DNA of 64,000 bases from Calendula officinalis (Eukaryota; Streptophyta; Magnoliopsida; Asterales; Asteraceae). The stretch covers positions 76,690,909 to 76,754,908 of the forward strand of contig OY970820.1 of assembly GCA_963853835.1 (NCBI GenBank). The letters run 5' to 3'. Each line of letters starts with the position of its first letter. The first letter of the stretch is position 1. Below the pieces are notes generated by a model that was not told the origin of the DNA, searched no databases, and was given only the letters and a program-made list of their open reading frames with translations. Made by a program: the position numbers and the translations under genes. Below, piece after piece: positions 34,801 to 44,533 of this stretch.

Positions 34801-36336
34801 TCGCCGGGTGAAATACCCGATTGCGAGGGTTGTCACAGCCCCGCATCTCTATCCATGCGTACCTAAATCTTCGATCCCGAACCTGAGTACATAGCAAAAC
34901 AACAAGGAGTACGTGAGACAAAAACATCTCGTGAGCTACATGGGTTTAGACCCCGATAATAATAAGTATCATATAATATATAAACAATTATACAAGTAGT
35001 TCGTCCATCTATCTAGTCACCCTATTGTGACTCTACAATCCTTACTTCCCTAGCAATCATATCTAGTTATCGGGTTGCCCCCGAACTAATTAGCCACACT
35101 ATCATGCCTAACTATCGGGTTGCCCCCGAACTAGCTAGAAGCACCATCATATCCAACTATTGGGTTGCCCCCGAACTAGCTAGAAACACTATCCTATCTA
35201 ACTATCGGGTTGCCCCCGAACTAGCTAGAAACATCACCATGTCTAGTTATCGGGTTGCCCCCGAACAAACTAGCATCACATCATCTCGTTCTTACCGCAA
35301 CTCAACAGTTATATCAATCATAGCTCTTGGCTATCACGTCATTCATCAAACAAGTTAGTTATATACCGACATTAATACATAACTAACTCACATAAAATAA
35401 GTCTAGGTAATGGTTAAATGGACTCCACATAATTAAACGAAATATATTTTCATGGCTATGTACTCAGTAAAGTCCACACGTACTCACCTTAGCAATAAAA
35501 TGCTCCAACCGTATTATTTCCGCCGGTTTCCTTGCTCCAACAATCAATCAACTTTCCAAGACTTCACCAAAAGCCTAATACAACAATCACAAGATGTTCA
35601 ACATCACATACTACTAATAATGTATCCATTTATCTCTAGATACCACTTACTATCTCATTCCCCCAATTTTGGTGATTTACCAAACCCTAGGTTTAACCAA
35701 CCCTTAAGATTCATACCAATCTTAACCATATACTTGTTTCCCTTGTTAAAACACCATCTATTAAGTGTATACATCATTTATTTCACCATAACCCATAACC
35801 CCAAGAACTAGGGTTTCAAACCCAAGCTTCAAGATCCATAGATCTTGAGCTACAAAGATGGAGGAGTGAAGATTTACCTTTAATCTTCAACTAGGAGTGA
35901 AGAATCACGAGATTTGATGAAGAAATCGGCTCCAAATGGTGTTTTCCACTCAAAAACGTATACAAGGTCGTTGGGAGAGAAACTAGGGTTTTGATATGCA
36001 TTAAATGAGCTTTTCCCGACTTTAATGCTGATCAGACAGCAAAATCGCGTCATGATCTATAGATCGCGTCGCTATCTTCTGCCCGCGATCCAAAATCGCG
36101 ATCCAAGACTTCGCTATTTCGGGTTTCTGTGAAAATCGCCAAAAATCGCGTCGCTATCCCAAGAAAGCGCCGCTATTGCTACACTTTTCGACCTTTGCTT
36201 CGACACGGTTTCGTCCATAACTTTCTCATACGATGTCCAAATGACACGAAACCAATTCCTACGTTCTTTAAATGATTTATCCTTATTTATCATATTTTTA
36301 TAAAATTTATTTATCTACAAATTTCGGGTCGTTACA
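31803..36336 (-). repeat. 5' LTR of the chromovirus, split by a solo LTR
   Basis: With the insertion at 31996-34837 and one GCCCC copy removed, the LTR is about 1687 bp and matches 25267-26931. It contains the second 45-bp tandem array (about 35065-35273). Confidence 0.9.
31996..34837 (-). mobile_element. Solo long LTR inside the chromovirus LTR, GCCCC target duplication
   Basis: It begins TATCACACCCCGCCAAAAC, which is TGTCACACC with one base changed, and ends GGTTGTCACA. GCCCC flanks both sides (31991-31995 and 34838-34842). The family is that of 1209-3777 and 21302-24232. The interior has repeated words (AGCAGTAGTAGAAACAATAG; GTTTTTCACCCCAAA). It is younger than the chromovirus because it splits that element's LTR. 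Confidence 0.88.
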
Positions 36337-36540
36337 CGGGTATCGGGTTATGATTTCTTACTTTTATCGGGTTTCGAGTTGACCCGATTAGACCCGACTC
36401 AAATTTAAATGTTTTTTTCTTTAATATCTGAATTGTTTTCCACATCATTTCTTCCTTTAAATTTAAATGTATTAGGTTGCCTTCGTTCTAATCAAGAAAG
36501 AATTAAAGTGTTCACTCGTATTTCAAGAATAAAACAATTA

Positions 36541-37519
36541 GGTGGTGTTTGGTTCGCTGGAAAGTAATGGAATCTGAGGGAATTGGAATCCAATTCCATC
36601 AGATTCCAGTGTTTGGTTCAAAAAAATGGATGGAATTGGATTCCTAAATGATGGAAACATTCCACCAAATGAAGGAATCTCAATTCCATCCAAATATTGA
36701 TGGAATTGAATTCCAAGATTGGATGGAATGTTTATTTTACCTTTATACCCTTCACCTACCGCCACCACCTCCACCCACCGCCACCACCACCAACCGTCAC
36801 CGCCACAACCACCTACCGCCACCACCATCACCAACCGCCACCGACCACCGCCGCCACCACCATCAACCACCACCCACCGCCACCACCATCAACCATCAAC
36901 CGTCAACCACCACCCACCGCCATCACCAACCACCACCCACCGTCATCACCAACCACCGCCGCCACCACCAACCACCACCCCACCGCCACCGCCACCGCCG
37001 CCGCCACCTACCACCACCGTCACCACCACCACCACCCACTGCCACCACCAACCACCTCCACCACCAACCACCGCCACCACCAACCACCACCAACCACCGC
37101 CATCACCAACCACCACCAACCACCGCCACCACCCGCCACCACCAACCACCGCCATCACCAACCACCGCCACCACCGCCACCACCCGCCACCACCACCATC
37201 ATCCACCGTCGCCACCATCCACCATCACCACCACCCACCGCCACCACAACCACCCACCAGCACCACCACCCACCACTACCCACCGCCACCACCACCACCC
37301 ACCACTACCAACCAACCACTACCATTAATAAGGGTAAATTCGTCATTTTAGATAATTGCAATTCCAATTCATGTCGACCAAACAAAATAGTGAATTGGAT
37401 TCCAATTCCCTTCCATACCAACCAAACAGAGTATGGAATTGGATTCCAATTCCTGATGGATTCCAATTCCTTCCTAGATTCCAATTCCATCAGAAACATT
37501 CTGCGAACCAAACAGCACC
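36541..37519. mobile_element. Tourist-type (PIF/Harbinger) miniature element with TTA target duplication
   Basis: The left terminus GGTGGTGTTTGGTTCGC and the right terminus, inverted, GGTGCTGTTTGGTTCGC match at 16 of 17 positions. TTA flanks both ends (36538-36540 and 37520-37522). Both 200-bp arms carry GGAATTGGATTCCAATTCC-type words. The centre is the triplet array at 36757-37315. It has no transposase and would need one from elsewhere. A diverged right arm of the same family is at 47130-47311. Confidence 0.85.
36757..37315. repeat. CCACCA/CCGCCA triplet array, about 560 bp, strongly strand-asymmetric
   Basis: The plus strand is built of C, A and some T, with G almost only in CCG. All three plus-strand frames stay open for 200-300 codons as Pro/His/Thr-rich text, and the minus strand as Gly/Val/Trp. 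These frames follow from the repeat and are not evidence of a gene. Confidence 0.9.
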
Positions 37520-37820
37520 TTAGTCTCAATACTGCTCACACTTACAACATGCAATATTGTTTAGTTACTATGTGCAAAAAAAGTCACAAAGCCACTAATA
37601 CTAGTGAGATATGACCACATATGCGTAAATATGCCCTTTAAAAAAAATCACAACAAATTAGGTGTAATCCGACCAACCCGACCGGGTCAACCCGGCAAAC
37701 CCGAAACACGACCAACCCGAACCTGAAAAACCCGATTCCTTAAAGGTTCGGGTTTCGCGTTAGAACTTTTTACCTCAAAACCCGACGGGCCCGACCCAAC
37801 AAACTCGTTTGACACCCCTA

Positions 37821-38785
37821 GGGTGCGTTTTGATACAGCGAATGGAATTGAAGAGAAATGGTTGCAGTTAATGGAATTGCAGAGAAAGATAATTAGTCTG
37901 AGAAAGAGAATTAACTCTGTTGTTTGGTAGCACAGAGACTTTAACAGAGAAATATAACTGATAATCATTTCTCTTGATTGGTACAACAAGAAATTCAATA
38001 GAGAATTGTATCAACTTTATCATTAACGGACATACATTTTTTTCACAATAATCATTATTAAAATACAAAACATACAAAAATATGGATAATTTAATAATCA
38101 TAATGCATTAATAAAATCAATGATAATATCCAAAAAAATAAGAAGTAGTTTTTAATTAAACCATTGTTACATATAAAAACATCACTTTCATCATCTATCT
38201 TATCTCTTTACATACCCATTTATATCAAATCTATAAAGCACAAAAATAAGAAAAATCAGTTAGTTGTATCAATCAACATACACAAAACTTAGAATATCTA
38301 TCATTTTATTATTAGTTGGAGTTCTTATGTAACATTTAAAGAGACATTATGTTTATCCAACAATTAGTGAACTCCTAAGCATTTTCAAAACAAAACTAAA
38401 ACATAATAATTATAAACCCAAAATTCAAACAGAAGCAAAATAGACATCATTGTATACCTCATGTGTTTACACCAAAAGTTTGATAGCAGGATGAAATAAC
38501 AATCAGAATCGGAATTAATTTACAATTTTTTCTTAATTCAGTTTATTTCCTTCCCTAATGTTGGAGGGTATGCTCATGATTCCCATCATGGAATTGTTGT
38601 TAAGTATGGAATGGTTAGAGATGTTGAATTGGGTATATATGTGCGATCATGGTTCTAGAAGCTCTGACGCAAGGCTTGCGTATGTAAGGACCCTCATTTA
38701 CCTATAATAAATTGTGTTTTTATGGCGTATTAAAGCAACTGGTCTACAATGAACTGAATACTATGAACTGAATATATATAATTAA
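37821..38785. other. Miniature-element-like start and a fragment of the duplicated unit
   Basis: GGGTGCGTTTTGATACAGCG at 37821 looks like a Tourist-type terminus (with AATGGAATTG words after it), but no matching inverted end was found. At 38541-38662 there is a stretch closely matching 46712-46887 (GGAGGGTATGCTCATGATTC...GTATGGAATGGTTAGAGATG), the downstream part of duplication copy A. Confidence 0.45.
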
Positions 38786-39317
38786 CTAGGTTATAGCCCG
38801 TGAAAAATCACGGGTTGTCATTTATTATGCTAAACGTTAATAATATGTAATACAAATATTTTTTGCTAAATGCGTGATGATTATAATGACGTAACAAAAT
38901 ATAAATAGGAAATTGAAAAATTATAATATTCTTTTTTGCTAAAGGATAGTATATTTTTCTGGGTGGACATATTCCTCTTAAAACTGTATTTTTATGTTAA
39001 CCTAATTGAGGTAAAGTGGAACCACAATTCACCCATTCTTAAATAAATGGGTCAAAACAGGTTCTTGAGCTGCATAATTACTCTGGGTTGTTTCTGGGTA
39101 AAGTGGAACGAAAATTCACCCATTACGCAAGCATTACTTGTGGAGGTCCATGATATCGTACAATTTCAGGAGTTGTTTCTGGGTCTTACACAGAGTAATA
39201 GTAATATAAAATTACTTTAGGAAATGAGAAAATTAATCAATAAGAGAATTCAACTTACAACATTATTTTTGACTTTAAAATGGGTTGTTGAGTAAAAAGT
39301 TCCATGCAATAAGAGAA

Positions 39318-39435
39318 CTAATCAATGGATTGCTGAACCAAGACGGCGCCTCTATATTTTTTCCATGCTGTCGCTATATCATAGTCTTCATCTATTGTAA
39401 AGGCATTTGGGCAAACATTTGCCAATTTTTGCAAC
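39318..39435 (-). pseudogene. Exon-like fragment in Helitron 2, family unknown
   Basis: After a TATTATAG acceptor the sequence reads LQKLANVCPNAFTIDEDYD and IATAWKKYRGAVLVQQSID and then a stop: 38 codons with a one-base lead-in. It looks like a last exon or truncated exon of a real protein, but I do not recognise the family. Confidence 0.4.
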
Positions 39436-41009
39436 CTATAATAAAATTCAATAATTATATGTCCATTATTTAATCAATTTTAAATTGCATATGTTGAAAT
39501 TGGTTGAAAATTTATAATACAATTTCATATGATGTATGATAAAAGTGAAAAGCTTAAAAGCTTGTAATAATGCTTACTTCGTGTAGATGAAATCTGAATT
39601 CATAATTGTATTCATATTGTGGTGGTGTAGATGAAATCTGAATTCATAATTGTATTGATATTGTGGTGTTGCGTAATAAAAAAGTTGTTAGTAATGGAGT
39701 GATGTGTTAATCAGTTTACGTATTGTCTTTTGTAAATCTGTTAGTGATGGAAACTCATAGCTACATTAAATAAGACCAAAATTTCAATCAACATAGGCAG
39801 TATGTATATACATTAAATAAGATTAAAAAAATCCAACACCTAAAAGCAAGGTTAAGTGTTCCATACTGAGTCAAAATGTTAAGAATATTAATACCTAGGA
39901 GCGGAGAAATTAAGTTCGAAACAATTAGCCATTCATGAGTAAAAGCATAAAAAAGACAAATATGGAACACTTAAAAAAAGAATTCTAAGACACTCGTGAT
40001 ATCAAACAATGATTTTAAACTCAAAATTAATTGTAACAAACTTTAAACATTACCCGTTTCCATTTAGTCTATTTTTAGTTTCTAAAACACTCATCTTAAA
40101 CTTCTGATGTCAAACAATCATTTTAAAACTAAAACAGAATATAAAAAAGCTTTAGCATTACAATTAACAACCTTTGAATAACACTTTTGTGGTCCAAAAG
40201 CAATATTAATTCAATAGCACTTTAAAGGTTGTTCATTTTAAATTTGTAGAGAACCAAGCACACCATCTTGTTCATTTGATTGGCAATTATGGTTTAAGCA
40301 TAAGTTTGAGAAACACTTTTTTGTGTAAGTTCAAAAATGAACACTTACAATCACTGTTGATCTGCATTTTAGTGAACTGAAATTATCATAAACATACAAC
40401 TGTTGTCAACAAATGGTTATTATTTATTGTAAAATAAGCTACGGGTAACTTCATATGGAAAGATATCCAGGAAACATATCATCTTGTTTAAATCTACAAA
40501 TAGTGGTCTTTCTTTGCAACTTCTGTTTCTTGAATGTTTGTTGTCAAACCGTTATGACCAACCAGTTTTAGGCAATTCATGGTAGTTCCAATTAACAACC
40601 TATCACTATATATGGTAATTACCAATATATGGTAACAATCCATTTAGTTTGGACGGGTATCTCAAACAAATATATGGTAATTGCCTTCATCTCCAAAATA
40701 AATATGGATCAACAAAGAAGGCCATACTTTTAGAATTATTGACATTTTCTTAATTAAGATCAACAATAGTTTGTTCGCTTTTTAAATTGTTTATTCGGAA
40801 ACAATTTATAAATTCATAAGAAAGTTATGTAAAGGGTATTAAAAAGAACTAAAGATATTAATACGCCAAATTAACCGTTGAAATTAACTCTACTGGTGAA
40901 GAAAACAAAAGGCGAATATATGAAACTGGTTTTCTTCAGACAAATGTCTACCTCAAGCAAAAATATGTAACTATCAATTAGCAACAAAAGTGATTTCATA
41001 ACAACACAC

Positions 41010-41126
41010 CTGAATATGCTTCTGAATGCAACTATAAGTGTTTCCCAATTGTGTGATCTTATTAGAGATACGCATAAGATGTCCAAGGTTCCCTACCGGA
41101 GGTGCATTTCTTCTAGAAGCAGCCAT
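41010..41126 (-). pseudogene. Captured exon in Helitron 2, resembling a SAPS-type phosphatase-associated protein
   Basis: A 39-codon frame from ATG at 41126 reads MAASRRNAPPVGNLGHLM and RISNKITQLGNTYSCIQKHIQ and ends at CAG before a GTGTGT donor. The G-H-L-x-R-I-S-N-K-(I/L)-x-Q-L-G pattern is what I remember from the C-terminal half of plant SIT4 phosphatase-associated (SAPS) proteins, regulators of PP6-type phosphatases. No following exon was found, so it is a captured piece. The assignment is from memory. Confidence 0.45.
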
Positions 41127-42707
41127 TGTTGGTTGCTTGATGAAAAATAATTGAAATGGCAGTATTCTTTAGCTTTCCTAGTTCACAAATACAACTGAAA
41201 GGTCATCCACCATTTAGCTCAACTTAATATCAGATATCAGAATCTAGTCTTTCCAATAACTATAAAAAACTCTAAATACATAATGCAAAAAATAGGGTAA
41301 ATAACGTTGTAATTTAGAAGGTATTAATGCACTTAAATCAATTTTAAAAATATATATGGATTTTGAAAAGTTGTTAAATATGATTTAATAATGGCCTAAT
41401 TGTATGGAGAGATTCTCACTCTCATGAGTTCATTTTTACGATTATTATTTATCAAGCCCTAATTTCTAAATTTATAGGGTTAATTAAAATTTTGAGCAAT
41501 AAAATTACACAGTCTATCACTATAACCACCAAATTTGATCTATCAAACCCTAATTTCCCAATTTAAAAACGCAGCAACAAAACATAAGCAATTACAGCAG
41601 CAACAAAACATAACCAATCAATAATGAAGAAGTTAAAGAAATACCCACGAAAGGATTTTGAGTCAACACTATGTTTTCCCAAATTGCAATGATATGTCTT
41701 AAAAACTTATCATAAATTTGCATATAAAAATTACTAAAAAATCAAAACTGAAAGAAATTAGATTAATCATCAGTAATTAAAAGTATAAATAAAGAATCAA
41801 AAAGTCTTCAAACCACAATAATCATCAACAATTCTACGAAAACTGATGGATTGTTACCAGAGTTCCTCAATCTTATGGTGAGGAGGTGATTCATCATCAT
41901 CTTCAACGACACCAATACAGATGCTCTGTTAACGTCGGCGGTTTCTTCCCCGTCATCACCATTGCTCGTTATCCTCTCGTTTCAGTTGTGGGGAAAAATC
42001 ATCTTGACTTTGAGCGGAAAATCTATGGTTTACAAAATGGAAGTTTTAAAAGGTCGATGAATATGTTGACCTATCATAGAGATAAAAATCATTCCTAAAA
42101 CAGCTCACTCAAATTTGCTATGCAATTAATATCCGAATTAATGCAGAAATATCGTGGCTTGATTACAAACATCAGATGGTTTAGGCGGGAAAACAAAAAT
42201 TTTGGCCAATAGAAAGTTGCCACATGGCAAGTGGCATTCTAAAAAAATGTCATATGGCATCCTAAATGTTTGTTTTATTATAATTATAGATTAGTTATAA
42301 GATGATTGGATACGTTGAATATAAATAAAAAGATTGATGAGTTATGTTATAAATTTATAATTGTATTTTTTCATCTTTTTTTTTTTTGTATAATTGTATA
42401 TGTGTAATTATAATTTATGTACAAAATTATCGCTTTATATTACGTTTTGAAAACATCATTGATCTCACCATAGCTTGACAAGGCTCGAGGCTTGATTATG
42501 CTGTCACGTCACGCTACACTATATTTAGAACATTGTGTGTCATAATCAATTACAGTTTTCATTTTTCTTAATGTTAATATTGTTATCAGTTCATTTAAAA
42601 AAAAATACATGTAGCTGTGTGGAGCTCATCTGAAAAAGGATAGGAACAAAATACAAAATATGAAAGTAGTTGATATTATAGCTTCCACTCATTATTATGG
42701 TCGGGGG

Positions 42708-43342
42708 CACAGTGACACGATACGCTGGTTAGGGTGCGAACTGCGTACCGGACGCCGCGTACCGAAACGTGATACGTTGGTGTACCGAACACTACTGGGA
42801 TCGCTCTTTGGTACGCCAATTTGGAGTTCCCGATAAAAGAAGGTAAACGAATTGGTACGTCGTAATTCGCGTTCACATTAGGTGGGAACCTCGTACCCGA
42901 TTAATATGGAACGCGTTTCCCACGAAGTCAGGAATGTATTGACACAATTTTTAAATTTCAGGATCGATTGTGTATATCTCTTAATTATAGGAATGATTCA
43001 AAATCAAATCAGCCCTATAGTTTAGGAAAAGATCGTTATTCTGTATATTTTATCAATCTGTTAGATCGATTTTGGCTCTCAAAATTCACAATCATGTATG
43101 TCCTTCTCCTTCACTCTTTCGTCTTTCCATGTTTCTCTTCAATTTTCACTTTGATAAATATAATTATATATATGCAAAATAAACTTAGTTTTAAGGGTAC
43201 ATCGTATGGTACATCGTTCCAAAACGTAAGGTACACTGTACCGGACACGTACCGAAATGAACCTACCCCCTGCATACCGAATACACCTAAACTGGTGAAT
43301 CGCGTACCCGTACCGGAGTGTACCGCGTTTTGTGTGACTATG
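42708..43342. mobile_element. hAT miniature element with GTCGGGGG target duplication
   Basis: GTCGGGGG occurs at 42700-42707 and 43343-43350, and copy A has a single GCCGGAGG at the matching site (13893-13900). The termini CACAGTGACACGATACGC and, inverted, CATAGTCACACAAAACGC match at 14 of 18 positions. It has no transposase. The 140-residue frame at 42968-43390 crosses its end and is spurious. Confidence 0.8.
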
Positions 43343-43470
43343 GTCGGGGGTTCAAGTCTCATAGTGGATATATGTGGTATTTACAAGTAAATTAAGATTT
43401 GCTGTTAAAAAAAACTCAGTTTGTCTGTTTACGTAAATTTGACAATACGTAATAAAGGTCCAAATATTTC

Positions 43471-43909
43471 CCTACAATGAAATCACTCTATGTGACAAGT
43501 GATCACGATAGCCATTTTCAACCTATCACGATGAAATGTTGCCACCATCTCGTCGCTATAGCATAATATTTATTGTCATCGCCATAGAGCAACTAATCGC
43601 GATGAAAAGTTATCGCTATTGGTTTTGTTGAGACATGTCGTCGCTGTAGGTGGACTTCGAACGACGACGTTTTATTTTCCGGCAAGGATAATAAAAGAAA
43701 GCCACACATAATTTTTATTTTCAAAAAAGCAAAGAAATATCGTCGCCATAAGCATCGAACGACATTGTTTCTTTATCCGGAAACGAAAATAAAAGAATAT
43801 CAAAAAGATTTTTCATTCCATCTATAACGACGACATGTCGTCGCAACATGTTTCCAAAAGTCGGCCTAATTTATTTCGTTTCTCGCTTGAATTCTAGTCA
43901 ACTCTATAA
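43471..43909. mobile_element. CACTA-type miniature element, truncated (copy B)
   Basis: It matches 14019-14470 of copy A, including the CCTACAATGAAATCAC end and the GACGACATGTCGTCGC subterminal repeats. The right terminus is gone; after CTCTATAAC the sequence jumps to the equivalent of 15756. Confidence 0.65.
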
Positions 43910-44533
43910 CTCCGTTATGTGAAACTCATAATTATCGTTTTAAAATTTTGGTTACATCGCTATTACGGTAAGCATGAAAAACTACGAGCACTATTTTACT
44001 ACTTTACCAGGAATGGAGAGTTCTCCCCTTTTCCGCCGACTCTTTGTTCTTAAGAACGTTGGTTTTAAGAAACAATGATTGTGCTTCATAGTAATCTAAA
44101 CAAACCGTTAGTTGTGTATTTAAAGTTTCCATTTTACTAAAACAACGAACTCTTCGATTCGTAGGCAGGGCCGCAGGGTACGTATATACGAAAGAAAAAA
44201 AAACCATGCACCAGTTTTACAACGTGCACACATAGAGCCCGTCATAAAGTAATCTCAACACGATCACTATCTAGATCTAAAGTAAAACATATATATCACT
44301 AGCTTTGCCTAATGTTTAAATTAAAGTGTTCTTCAAATTGCATTTAAAGACACTTAGTTGGTTTTATAAATGGGCTTTAATTCAATATAATTTAATTCTT
44401 ACGGTTATTGGGCTCTATATGAGAATACGTATTTTTGAAATTAGGGTTTTGGATTGAATCGCATACTTCTATTAATACGGTCTATTTATACGGTGTTCTA
44501 TACTTCTATTTCCATTACAACGCAGCTGCTGCA

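Larger units (their letters stand above)
25267..36336 (-). mobile_element. Full-length Ty3 (chromovirus) retrotransposon, inactive, CGGGT target duplication
   Basis: The LTRs are 25267-26931 and 31803-36336, the latter split by a solo LTR. Both begin TGTAACACCTC and end GGGTCGTTACA. CGGGT flanks the element at 25262-25266 and 36337-36341. On the minus strand the order is 5' LTR, tRNA-Met primer site (31788-31799), gag, protease, reverse transcriptase, RNase H, integrase, chromodomain, a polypurine-like CTTAAGGGGTAGATAG (about 26949-26934), 3' LTR. That order with a C-terminal chromodomain marks a chromovirus, probably of the Tekay type. At least four in-frame stops and one frameshift make it dead. 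Confidence 0.92.
25120..37820. mobile_element. Outer hAT-like miniature element, split by a Ty3 element and a Tourist element
   Basis: The left end TATGGGTGTCAAAAGGGT and the right end, inverted, TAGGGGTGTCAAACGAG form a terminal inverted repeat. Both halves are rich in CCCGACCC/GGGTCGGG-type words. Removing the Ty3 element (25267-36336) and the Tourist element (36541-37519) leaves about 640 bp, close to the size of the hAT elements at 42708 and 44978. A matching 8-bp target duplication was not found at its ends. Confidence 0.5.
38786..42290 (-). mobile_element. Non-autonomous Helitron 2
   Basis: On the minus strand the 3' end has a 7-bp-stem hairpin (38797-38814, CCCGTGA/TCACGGG), seven bases, CTAG, then T. 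The 5' end at 42290 reads TCTATAATTATAATAAAAC preceded by A. The following ATTTAGGATGCCATATGAC and TGCCACTTGCCATGTGGC segments are like those behind many plant Helitron 5' ends. At 3.5 kb it has no Rep-helicase frame. Two exon-like fragments (39318-39435 and 41010-41126) indicate gene capture. Confidence 0.8.

Noticed and set aside
36648..37614. Open frames of 200-300 codons rich in Pro, His and Thr on the plus strand
   Set aside because: All three frames are open because the DNA is a CCA/CCG triplet array inside a Tourist element; there is no domain, and codon usage follows the repeat.
38786..42290. Possible autonomous Helitron
   Set aside because: No Rep or helicase motifs were found on either strand; only short captured fragments are present.
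42968..43390. 140-residue plus-strand frame
   Set aside because: It crosses the border of the hAT element at 43342 into flanking duplicated sequence, so it cannot be an inherited gene.
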